Positions 1 through 7,605 of a stretch of DNA of 10,167 nucleotides are shown piece by piece (position 1 is the stretch's first letter; each line of letters starts with the position of its first letter). Origin of the DNA: an uncultured Agitococcus sp. (GTDB lineage Bacteria; Pseudomonadota; Gammaproteobacteria; Pseudomonadales; Moraxellaceae). A program made the position numbers and the translations under genes. Under the pieces are notes generated by a model. That model searched no databases and was not told where the DNA came from. It worked only from the letters and a program-made list of their open reading frames with translations. The DNA lies in assembly GCF_937920075.1 (NCBI RefSeq), contig NZ_CALETI010000498.1, positions 1 through 10,167 on the forward strand. The letters are read 5' to 3'.

Positions 1-229
1 TGCCAAAATTAGCGCGTTTTGTGAGCATAAAACCGTTGAAAATGGTTGAAATGTGAACAAATAAGCGATAACCGCGTAAGTCCTAAGATGATGATAGTAA
101 AATTGTGTGTAAAGTAAAAAAAATAGAGATCAATAGCAATTTAACGGCTTAACAATTTTGAAATACGATTAGACCCTACGTTAATCGGTCAAAAATTAAA
201 TATAAGCCTTGAATTTTTAAGAATTATGT
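1..229. other. AT-rich leader upstream of hrpA
   Basis: No convincing coding region is visible here. The stretch has A/T runs (for example around 115-123) and a short imperfect direct repeat, gttgaaaatg / gttgaaatg, at about 35-53. It most likely holds the promoter and 5' untranslated region of hrpA. Whether it also serves a gene to the left cannot be told, because the window edge cuts it. Confidence 0.5.
141..169 (+). promoter_or_regulatory. candidate sigma-70 promoter for hrpA
   Basis: TTAACG at 141-146 (4 of 6 matches to TTGACA) is separated by 17 bases from TACGAT at 164-169 (4 of 6 matches to TATAAT, with the conserved TA...AT kept). Transcription would start near 176, leaving a leader of about 55 bases. 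A rival -10 element is TAAAAT at 98-103 (5 of 6), but it has no good -35 partner. This is weak motif evidence in AT-rich DNA. Confidence 0.25.
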
Positions 230-3200
230 ATGCAAAAACACCAATTTTTTTCTGCTTTAGATAAAAGTCTTACTCAAGATCGGCCACGTTTTATTAGTCG
301 TTGGCAGCGTTTACGTACCACACCTGAAGACAAAAGATCAGCCGCTATTGCTCAGTTGCAGCAACAGTTACAACAATCTCAACAAGCAGTGGCGCAACGT
401 CAACAGGCTTTGCCAGCAGTGACCTTGAATGAAGATTTACCTGTTAGCCAACGTGCGCAAGAAATTATTCAAGCCATTCAACAACATCAAGTGGTGGTTT
501 TAGCTGGCGAAACAGGTTCAGGCAAAACCACGCAATTACCCAAATTATGTTTATTGGCAGGGCGTGGTGTGTATGGATTTATTGGTCATACCCAACCCAG
601 ACGTTTAGCCGCGCGGAGTGTGGCAGCCCGTATTGCCGAAGAGTTAAACTCACCATTGGGCGAGGTCGTTGGTTATAAAGTTCGTTTTAATGAAGCCTGT
701 AAAGCGGAATCGTATATCAAGTTAATGACTGACGGTATTTTATTGGCGGAATTAGCCAATGACCGTTATCTAAACGCTTATGACACGTTAATTATTGACG
801 AAGCGCATGAGCGTAGCCTAAATATTGATTTTTTATTAGGGTATTTACGGCAGTTATTGGCCAAACGTCCAGACTTAAAAGTGATTATTACCTCCGCAAC
901 CTTAGATGTTGAGCGGTTTAGTCGTCATTTTAATGGTGCACCGATTATTCAAGTTGAAGGACGTACCTTTCCTGTGGAAGTGCGTTATCGGCCAATGGCT
1001 GAAGAAAACGTACAATCGGACGAAGATGAAGGTTTTGAGCAACTTGAAGAAGCTATGCCTAGAGCAGTATTGGCGGCAGTTGATGAATGCATTGACCATT
1101 CACGTCAGCAAGGTCGAGCGGGCAGTGGCGATATTTTGGTGTTTGCTAGCACCGAACGTGAAATTCGCGATTTAGCCGATACCTTACGCAAATATGGTCC
1201 ACCACATACCGAAATTTTACCCTTATATGCACGTTTATCGCTTAACGAGCAACAACGTATTTTTCATCCGACAGGCAAAGGCCGACGGATTATTATTGCC
1301 ACCAACGTTGCTGAAACTTCGTTAACTGTGCCAAATATTCATTATGTCATTGATAATGGTTTTGCACGGATTAGTCGTTACTCTTACCGTTCACGAGTAC
1401 AGAGATTACCCATCGAGGCGGTTGCCCAAGCAGCGGCTAATCAACGTAAAGGTCGTTGTGGACGGATTGCCGCAGGCGTTTGTATTCGTCTGTATAGTGA
1501 AGAGGATTTTAATAGTCGGCCAGAATTTACCGAACCCGAAATTCGTCGTACTCATTTAGCCGCCGTTATTTTGCAAATGAATGTCTTGGGTTTGGGCAAT
1601 ATTAGCGAGTTTCCCTTTATTGAGCCGCCCGATAGTCGTTTTATTAATGATGGTGTCCGTGTTCTTGAAGAGTTAGGCGCATTAGACAAGCAACAAAAAA
1701 TTACGCCATTAGGCCAACAACTCAGCCGTTTTCCTTTAGACCCACGTTTAGCACGGATGTTAGTCGCTGCAGCGCATAGTGCTTGTTTAGACGAAGTATT
1801 AATTATTGTCAGTGCTTTGGGTAGCCAAGACCCGCGTGAACGTCCGCCTGAAAAACAAATGCAGGCTGACCAAAAACACGCCTTATTTAAAGATAAAGAC
1901 TCTGACTTTTTGTTTTATGTTAATTTGTGGCGTGCCTTTGAAGAAGTTCGTACCGATTTAAGCGAAAATCAACGTAAACAATGGATTAAAAGCCATTTCT
2001 TATCGTATTTGCGCATGCGTGAATGGCGAGAAACTCGTCATCAATTAGTGTTAGTGTGTAAAGATATTGGCTTACAACGCAACAATGAACCTGCGACTTA
2101 TGAAGTCTTACATCGTGCTTTATTGACAGGCTTACTCTCATCGATTGCCCATAAAAATGATGATAAAGAGTATTTGGCCGCACGTAATCAAAAAGCCAAA
2201 GTTTTTCCTGCCTCGGCTTTATATAAAAAACCTGTCCCATGGTTAATGGCCGCAGAAATTGTCGAAACCAGCCAAGTGTTTTTGCGTACCAATGCCAAAA
2301 TTGACCCTGAATGGATTGAGCAAGAAGGCAAACATCTCTTAAAACATCATGTGTATGAGCCACATTGGGAAAAAAATGCTGGCAAAGTGATGGCTTATGA
2401 GCAATTGTCTTTGTTTGGTTTGGTGGTAAATCCACGTCGTAAATTAAATTACGAAACCATTGATCCCAAAGAGTCGCATGAGATTTTTATTCGTCGTGCC
2501 TTGGTTGAAGGGGAGATTAATTTAAAAGCCCCATTTTTTAGTCATAATATGAAATTGGTTCAGGATATTATTGATTTAGAAGATAAATTACGTCGTCGGG
2601 ACATTTTGGTTGATGATGAAGTTTTATATCAATTTTATGCCAATATTATTCCTGAACATATAGCCAATGTGCGTACTTTTGAAGGGTGGCGACGTGAGGC
2701 AGAACGACAAAATCCACAAATTTTGTTTTGCCAACCCGAAGCCTTGATGACTCAAGAGGGTGAAGCCTGTCATCAACAATATCCTGACAATATTGCTTTA
2801 AATGGTTTGGTGTTACCCTTAAGATATAAATTTGACCCCAGTGTTGATGATGATGGGGTGACGATTAGTATTCCTCATGCCGTGTTAACTCAATTAGATG
2901 ATGCCGTGTTGTCATGGTTAATTCCGTCATTGTTAGCCGATAAAGTTGAAGCCTTGTTAAAAGCCTTGCCTAAAGCCATTCGTCGTCAATTAGTGCCTAT
3001 TCCTGATACGGTTAAGGGCTTGTTAAGCCAATTACCTGAAAGTCGTCAACAATCTTTAAGCCAAGTTTTAGGGGGATTGTTGCAAAGACGTGGTATAACG
3101 ATTAGTGCCGCAGATTGGCAGGAAGCCGAAAATAACTTGCCGCTTCACTGTAGATTTCATATAGAAATTATTGATAATAAAGGAAAGGTATTAAAAACAG

Positions 3201-4114
3201 GACGTGATTTATCTACCTTAAAAATTCAGCTTTCTAGCCAAAAAGTCGAGCTGGCAGTCAATAACCAACAAATCTTAACCAGCTTTCCTGAACGCATTGA
3301 ACCTGTTGTTGAAAGAACGGTGGCAGGTTTACCAACCCGCAGTTATGCCGCTTTAGTCAAGCAAGAGCAGGGTGTGACTCTGCAATATTTGGCTAATCAG
3401 CATTTGGCACAAACACAGCATCAACGTGGTTGTTTGTATTTATGGCAATTGCATTGTGCAACCGAATTAAAACAGTTTAAAAAATCTATTCCCAATGCTT
3501 TGGTATTAGATTTCTCTGCGTTTGGCAATAATAAAGCTCAACTAGAGCAGCAGTTGGTTGATGCCTTGTGTTGGCAAGTCTTTGGTGAACAGTTGGTTTA
3601 TAGTCAGGCCGATTTTGACAAGATACTAACTAGCAAACGTGGCCAATTATTAACCGTGGGGCAACAGTTAATTAAAACGGTGGCTAACATTTATCAACTA
3701 TGGCGAGCGATTAATCAGCAAATTCGTTTGTATGGTCAAGCAGTGTTTGCTCAGGCTGTTGATGATATAAACTTACAACTGACTCATTTACAAGCTCAGA
3801 GCTTTTTAAGTGAAATCGCGCCCCAGCGTTGGCAGGAATACCCACGATATTTAAAAGGTCTGCAATTACGTTTAGAACGATTAACCAATAATATACAGAG
3901 AGATAATCAGGCCAGCCAAGAATTGCACAAACGTTGGCAGCAATATCAACAAAAAGTTGCTGACTTTACAGCACGGAGTGTTAATATTCAGCCTTTGCAC
4001 GATTATCGTTGGTTGTTAGAGGAATATCGAATCTCTTTGTTTTCGCAACCGATGAAAACTGCGCTGCCCGTGTCAAAAGAACGCTTGGACAAACAATTTG
4101 CGGCGTTGGTGTAA
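230..4114 (+). CDS. hrpA: ATP-dependent RNA helicase HrpA (DEAH box)
   Basis: This is a cytoplasmic DEAH-box RNA helicase of 1294 residues; E. coli HrpA has 1300, so it looks complete. Visible motifs, in order: Walker A GETGSGKT at 93-100, DEAH at 190-193, SAT at 222-224, TNVAETSLT from 358 (motif V) and QRKGRCGR at 405-412 (motif VI). The core is followed by the helicase-associated and OB-fold regions (roughly 440-740) and a long C-terminal part typical of bacterial HrpA (about 760-1290, the DUF3418 region). Residues 38-60 are Gln-rich and probably helical. Known family roles are mRNA processing and, in E. coli, rescue of collided ribosomes. ATG at 230 is used because an in-frame stop lies at 218-220. 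Its ribosome binding site is poor (only aagaa at 219-223), so translation may be modest. The gene is 70 bases from the next one, with no evident terminator between them. Confidence 0.96.
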   Translation: MQKHQFFSALDKSLTQDRPRFISRWQRLRTTPEDKRSAAIAQLQQQLQQSQQAVAQRQQALPAVTLNEDLPVSQRAQEIIQAIQQHQVVVLAGETGSGKTTQLPKLCLLAGRGVYGFIGHTQPRRLAARSVAARIAEELNSPLGEVVGYKVRFNEACKAESYIKLMTDGILLAELANDRYLNAYDTLIIDEAHERSLNIDFLLGYLRQLLAKRPDLKVIITSATLDVERFSRHFNGAPIIQVEGRTFPVEVRYRPMAEENVQSDEDEGFEQLEEAMPRAVLAAVDECIDHSRQQGRAGSGDILVFASTEREIRDLADTLRKYGPPHTEILPLYARLSLNEQQRIFHPTGKGRRIIIATNVAETSLTVPNIHYVIDNGFARISRYSYRSRVQRLPIEAVAQAAANQRKGRCGRIAAGVCIRLYSEEDFNSRPEFTEPEIRRTHLAAVILQMNVLGLGNISEFPFIEPPDSRFINDGVRVLEELGALDKQQKITPLGQQLSRFPLDPRLARMLVAAAHSACLDEVLIIVSALGSQDPRERPPEKQMQADQKHALFKDKDSDFLFYVNLWRAFEEVRTDLSENQRKQWIKSHFLSYLRMREWRETRHQLVLVCKDIGLQRNNEPATYEVLHRALLTGLLSSIAHKNDDKEYLAARNQKAKVFPASALYKKPVPWLMAAEIVETSQVFLRTNAKIDPEWIEQEGKHLLKHHVYEPHWEKNAGKVMAYEQLSLFGLVVNPRRKLNYETIDPKESHEIFIRRALVEGEINLKAPFFSHNMKLVQDIIDLEDKLRRRDILVDDEVLYQFYANIIPEHIANVRTFEGWRREAERQNPQILFCQPEALMTQEGEACHQQYPDNIALNGLVLPLRYKFDPSVDDDGVTISIPHAVLTQLDDAVLSWLIPSLLADKVEALLKALPKAIRRQLVPIPDTVKGLLSQLPESRQQSLSQVLGGLLQRRGITISAADWQEAENNLPLHCRFHIEIIDNKGKVLKTGRDLSTLKIQLSSQKVELAVNNQQILTSFPERIEPVVERTVAGLPTRSYAALVKQEQGVTLQYLANQHLAQTQHQRGCLYLWQLHCATELKQFKKSIPNALVLDFSAFGNNKAQLEQQLVDALCWQVFGEQLVYSQADFDKILTSKRGQLLTVGQQLIKTVANIYQLWRAINQQIRLYGQAVFAQAVDDINLQLTHLQAQSFLSEIAPQRWQEYPRYLKGLQLRLERLTNNIQRDNQASQELHKRWQQYQQKVADFTARSVNIQPLHDYRWLLEEYRISLFSQPMKTALPVSKERLDKQFAALV

Positions 4115-4132
4115 GTCCGCAGTGGTCTGTTC

Positions 4133-4138
4133 TATAAA
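4133..4138 (+). promoter_or_regulatory. candidate -10 element upstream of the ketoacyl synthase gene
   Basis: TATAAA matches the sigma-70 -10 consensus at 5 of 6 positions and lies in the 70-base gap after hrpA. No good -35 hexamer sits 16-18 bases upstream; TTGGTG at 4106-4111 is too far away. If it is real, the synthase would have its own start point near 4145. Otherwise the gene may be read through from hrpA. Confidence 0.25.
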
Positions 4139-4172
4139 AATGATGTGTATTAACCCTATAGCGTAAGTTAAC

Positions 4173-4177
4173 AGGAG
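4173..4177 (+). promoter_or_regulatory. ribosome binding site fixing a TTG start
   Basis: AGGAG lies 7 bases before TTG at 4185-4187. This near-ideal Shine-Dalgarno sequence and spacing, together with the conserved N-terminus that begins right after it (KKVVISGTG), decide the non-ATG start. Confidence 0.85.
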
Positions 4178-4184
4178 CGAAGAA

Positions 4185-5327
4185 TTGAAAAAAGTCGTCA
4201 TCAGTGGTACAGGTTTATTCACTCCTGAAGAAAGTATTAGCAATGAAGAGTTAATTGACTCATTTAATGCCTATGTTGAATTATTTAATGCCAAAAATGC
4301 TGATGCCATTGAGCGCGGTGAAGTCACGGCTTTAAAAACCTCTTTTCCCGAATTTATCGAAAAAGCATCAGGCATTAAGTCTCGTTATGTCATCAATAAG
4401 TCAGGTATTTTAGACCCAGAACGTATGTTTCCAGTGATTGCTGATCGTTCTGATGATCAACAATCCTTACAATGTGAAATGGCTGTTAAGGCAATTGAAG
4501 GGGCATTAGCACAATCAGGCAAAACCGCAGCGGATATTGATGCGGTATTGGTTGCTTGCTCGAATATGCAACGTCCTTATCCTGCCATGTCCATCGAAAT
4601 TCAACATGCGATTGGTGCAAAAGGTTTTGCTTTTGACATGAATGTCGCTTGTTCTTCGGCAACTTTCGGTTTGCAAACTGCTGCTGATATGGTGCGTAGT
4701 GGCTCAGCAAAATGCGTGTTAATGGTTAACCCAGAGATTTGTTCGGGTCACTTAGAATGGCGCGATCGTGATTGCCATTTTATTTTTGGTGATGTGTGTA
4801 CCGCGGTGATTATTGAAACAGCTGATACTTGCACCAATCCTGAAGCATGGGAAATTTTAGGCACTAAACTACAAACCCAATTCTCTAACAATATTCGCAA
4901 CAACTTTGGTTTTTTAAATCGTTGTGATGAAGAAGGAGTTGGCAAACGCGATAAATTATTCCGTCAAGAAGGCCGCAAAGTCTTTAAAGAAGTTTGCCCA
5001 ATGGTTGCTGAGCAAATTACCCAGCATTTAGGCGAATTAGAGATTAGTGCGACCGATTTAAAGCGTATGTGGTTGCATCAAGCCAATAGCAATATGAATG
5101 ATTTAATTGCCCGTAAAGTATTGGGACGTGATCCAAGTCCTGAAGAATCACCCACGATTTTAGATACTTATGCCAACACCAGTTCCGCAGGTTCTATTAT
5201 TGCCTTCCATTTGCACCGCAATAATTTAAACGCCAATGATATTGGTGTTATTTGTTCCTTTGGTGCAGGTTACTCGATTGGTAGTGTGATTATTAAAAAG
5301 CGTCAATCACGAAGCAATCAAAAATAG
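4185..5327 (+). CDS. 3-oxoacyl-ACP synthase III, long acyl-CoA-type (PA3286-like)
   Basis: This is a thiolase-fold condensing enzyme of 380 residues. It would join an acyl-CoA primer to malonyl-ACP in fatty acid synthesis, in the cytoplasm. The KAS III catalytic triad is intact: Cys156 in NVACSSATFG, His298 in WLHQANSNMN and Asn331 in YANTSSAGS. The C-terminal glycine motif FGAGYSIGSV is also present. It is about 60 residues longer than E. coli FabH (317). The N-terminal pattern (SGTGLFTPEESISNEELIDS, ASGIKSRYV) resembles Pseudomonas aeruginosa PA3286, reported to feed octanoyl-CoA from beta-oxidation back into synthesis. The chain-length preference here is inferred from that likeness. It could instead be the housekeeping FabH, but it lacks the usual fabH neighbours (plsX, fabD, fabG). 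The start is TTG with a strong AGGAG. The stop codon lies inside a terminator-like stem, and a patatin autotransporter gene follows after 38 bases. Confidence 0.9.
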   Translation: MKKVVISGTGLFTPEESISNEELIDSFNAYVELFNAKNADAIERGEVTALKTSFPEFIEKASGIKSRYVINKSGILDPERMFPVIADRSDDQQSLQCEMAVKAIEGALAQSGKTAADIDAVLVACSNMQRPYPAMSIEIQHAIGAKGFAFDMNVACSSATFGLQTAADMVRSGSAKCVLMVNPEICSGHLEWRDRDCHFIFGDVCTAVIIETADTCTNPEAWEILGTKLQTQFSNNIRNNFGFLNRCDEEGVGKRDKLFRQEGRKVFKEVCPMVAEQITQHLGELEISATDLKRMWLHQANSNMNDLIARKVLGRDPSPEESPTILDTYANTSSAGSIIAFHLHRNNLNANDIGVICSFGAGYSIGSVIIKKRQSRSNQK

Positions 5328-5350
5328 GGCGTATATCGCCCTAATTTTTT
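5325..5350 (+). terminator. intrinsic terminator-like hairpin after the ketoacyl synthase gene
   Basis: A perfect 7-base-pair stem (tagggcg at 5325-5331 with cgcccta at 5337-5343) encloses a 5-base loop, tatat. It is followed by one A and six T (5345-5350). The TAG stop codon of the upstream gene forms the foot of the stem. The T run ends 15 bases before the preferred start of the next gene, so the hairpin may only partly terminate, or it may act as an attenuator or mRNA stabiliser between two cotranscribed genes. Confidence 0.75.
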
Positions 5351-5365
5351 ATGTGGATCAACAAT

Positions 5366-7561
5366 ATGAAGTTTCCTTCCAAAACAGTATTAACCGTTGC
5401 ATTATTAGCGTTAACCACCGTTGCGCAGGCCGCTCAACGTCCCAAAGTGGCCTTAGTGTTATCGGGTGGTGGTGCACGCGGTATTGCGCATATTGGCGTA
5501 TTAAAAGTATTGCAAGACGCAAAAGTGCCTGTTGATTGTGTGGTGGGCACGAGTATGGGCGCGATTGTCGGTGGTGCAATGGCAACAGGGATGCCCGTTA
5601 ACGACATGGAACAAGCGGTTACCACGGCAGATTGGGATCATATTTTTGGCGACAAACCTAAACGCAAGGATATTCCTTATTTTCGCAAACGGGATGATGA
5701 AAAAGATTATTTTGATTTTACCTTAACCTTAAAAGACTTTTGGCCTGTGCCACCACGTAATTTAGTAGGTGTGCATTATATTACCCAGTTTTTTCGTCAG
5801 TTAACGGGCGGCTTAGAAGTAGAGGAATTTGATGATTTACCAATTCCTTATCGCGCAATTGGTGCAGATTTAGAGTCAGGCAAAACAGTCATTATGCGTC
5901 ATGGTGATTTGCCTTTAGTGATGAGAGCCAGTATGAGTGTGTCGGGTGTGTTTCCACCTGTGCCTTATGAAAACTACCTCGTAGTTGATGGCGGTATTGT
6001 TAAAAATATGGGTATTGATGAAGGGCGAAAACTCTGTGGTGATGTGGTGATTGCCGTCAATGTTTCTTCACCAAGTACCAATCGACAAAAGTTAGAGTCA
6101 TTATTTGCGGTCAGTGAGCAAACGATTAACATTGCAGTGCAAAAAGACATGCAGGCACAAATTGCCACGCTCACGCCTCAAGATGTATTGATTACACCAG
6201 AAATGGGCAAGCTAAGCTCAACCGATTTTAAAGAAGCAGCACAGTTTATTGCCGCAGGCGAAAAAGCAGCGAAGGCAAGTTTAAAACAATTACAACGTTA
6301 TGCCTTATCAGAAGCAGATTACCAAGCATGGCAACAACAAGTAGATGCTCGAAAACCAAAACATAAACCGATTAGTAAAGTAGAAATTACGGGCAGTAAT
6401 TGGGTTAGCCCACAGGTGTTAAAATCATTATTAGCCGTTAAAAAAGGCGAAGTGTTAGATCAAGCACAATTGCACGATAGCATTGATAAAATTTATGCCC
6501 GTGGTGATTTTGTTCGTATTGGTTATCAATTATTACCTGAAGCACAAAACTCCTTGTTAAGAATTATTCCTGTAGAAAAGGATGGCCGAGACTTTGCGCG
6601 TATTGGTTTAAATTTGCATACCGATTTTGCTAATAACTCGTCATTTGGTTTAGTTGCAGGATTACGCCGTAGTTGGTTAAATCAGTTGGGCGCAGAGTGG
6701 CAAGCAGAAGGAGAGTTGGGAGAAACCCGTTCTTTATATACTGAGTTGTATCAGCCAACTGTCTTAAATGGCGAGTTTTTTGTTGCGCCTTGGCTAAAAA
6801 TACATGATGAACCTCGCGATATTGTTTCTGCCCATGAAACAACGGCACAAAATCGAGTGCGTCATACAGGTGGCGGTGTTGATATTGGCTCTGTGTTAGG
6901 TAAATGGGGCGAAGTGCGGTTGAGCGTTTCTGAACAGCGAGTGAAATGGTCGTCGTCTTTAGAAAACGTTAAGACGGTGGCGGGTGAAAGCTATCAACAA
7001 ACCGGTTATGGCCTAAAAGCTATTTTTGATCAATTAGATAACCCACGTTTTCCACGAAAAGGCAACTGGGCAAAATTAGATTATTTTCATGCAGAACAGG
7101 GCATGGGCAGTGATAAAGAGTATCAACGCATTAATTTTGATTGGCGACGGGCGTTTACATGGCAGGATTATACCTTGTTTGCGACAGGCCGAGGTGGTAG
7201 CTCTTTAGGCACAACCTTACCCTATGCTGAACAATTTCAATTAGGCGGTGCGTTAAATTTATCGGCTTATCGTCGTTCTGAATTAGCAGGCAATAATTAT
7301 TTTTTAACACGATTGTTAGCTTATAAACAAATTAAAGACATCCCACCAGCATTGGGCGGCGGTGTGTATTTAGGTTTGTTAGCAGAAACAGGTGCTGTGT
7401 CTATGGAAGATAAGCGGTCATCGCGTTTGTTTGAAAGTACACCTTATAGTGTCGGGGTTGTATTAGCCGCAGATACCCGTTTAGGGCCATTTTATTTAAC
7501 CATTGCCAAAGGCGATCAAGACCGACATACAGCTAATTTAACCTTGGGGGTGACTTATTAA
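5366..7561 (+). CDS. patatin-like phospholipase type Vd autotransporter (PlpD-like)
   Basis: This is a secreted or surface phospholipase A-type protein of 731 residues; P. aeruginosa PlpD is of nearly the same length. Residues 1-23 form a signal peptide (Lys2 and Lys6, hydrophobic 7-20, likely cut after AQA or AQAA). The patatin domain follows, with oxyanion-hole motif GGGARG at 34-39, nucleophile elbow GTSMG at 61-65 (Ser63) and catalytic Asp208 in VVDGG. A single POTRA domain spans about 335-408 (KVEITGSNWVSPQVL...). The rest, about 410-731, is a 16-stranded-type outer-membrane barrel ending in an aromatic beta-signal (LTLGVTY). In this family the barrel and POTRA carry the lipase domain through the outer membrane. 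An in-frame ATG at 5351 would add five residues (MWINN) but directly abuts the T run of the preceding hairpin and has no ribosome binding site. ATG at 5366 has GGA eight bases upstream and gives a classic signal peptide. The gene converges with pal. Confidence 0.92.
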   Translation: MKFPSKTVLTVALLALTTVAQAAQRPKVALVLSGGGARGIAHIGVLKVLQDAKVPVDCVVGTSMGAIVGGAMATGMPVNDMEQAVTTADWDHIFGDKPKRKDIPYFRKRDDEKDYFDFTLTLKDFWPVPPRNLVGVHYITQFFRQLTGGLEVEEFDDLPIPYRAIGADLESGKTVIMRHGDLPLVMRASMSVSGVFPPVPYENYLVVDGGIVKNMGIDEGRKLCGDVVIAVNVSSPSTNRQKLESLFAVSEQTINIAVQKDMQAQIATLTPQDVLITPEMGKLSSTDFKEAAQFIAAGEKAAKASLKQLQRYALSEADYQAWQQQVDARKPKHKPISKVEITGSNWVSPQVLKSLLAVKKGEVLDQAQLHDSIDKIYARGDFVRIGYQLLPEAQNSLLRIIPVEKDGRDFARIGLNLHTDFANNSSFGLVAGLRRSWLNQLGAEWQAEGELGETRSLYTELYQPTVLNGEFFVAPWLKIHDEPRDIVSAHETTAQNRVRHTGGGVDIGSVLGKWGEVRLSVSEQRVKWSSSLENVKTVAGESYQQTGYGLKAIFDQLDNPRFPRKGNWAKLDYFHAEQGMGSDKEYQRINFDWRRAFTWQDYTLFATGRGGSSLGTTLPYAEQFQLGGALNLSAYRRSELAGNNYFLTRLLAYKQIKDIPPALGGGVYLGLLAETGAVSMEDKRSSRLFESTPYSVGVVLAADTRLGPFYLTIAKGDQDRHTANLTLGVTY

Positions 7562-7594
7562 ATAATTAAGCCCCTAAAAAGGGGCTTAATTATT
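7561..7594. terminator. bidirectional terminator between the plpD-like gene and pal
   Basis: A perfect 14-base-pair inverted repeat has arms 7561-7574 and 7581-7594, extendable by one T-A pair to leave an AAAA loop at 7576-7579. The four G-C pairs sit at the loop end and the outer part is A/T. On the plus strand the stem runs into ttattttgtt, a usable U-rich tail. On the minus strand the tail is weaker (ttatttaataa). It lies between convergent genes: the last base of the plpD-like stop codon opens the stem, and the pal stop codon is 11 bases beyond the other arm. It therefore probably ends both transcripts. Confidence 0.88.
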
Positions 7595-7605
7595 TTGTTA
7601 GCAAT

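Noticed and set aside
1986..2435. 149-codon open frame on the minus strand inside hrpA
   Set aside because: It lies wholly antisense to conserved HrpA sequence, and its product has no recognisable domain, signal or ribosome binding site. It is a by-product of hrpA codon use.
5351..5365. Upstream ATG (MWINN) as start of the PlpD-like protein
   Set aside because: It directly follows the T run of the hairpin, leaves no ribosome binding site, and puts a Trp-Ile-Asn-Asn stretch before a normal signal peptide. The ATG at 5366 fits better.
5358..5625. Several short frames on both strands at the 5' end of the PlpD-like gene
   Set aside because: They overlap the conserved GGGARG and GTSMG coding region in other frames and show no features of real proteins.
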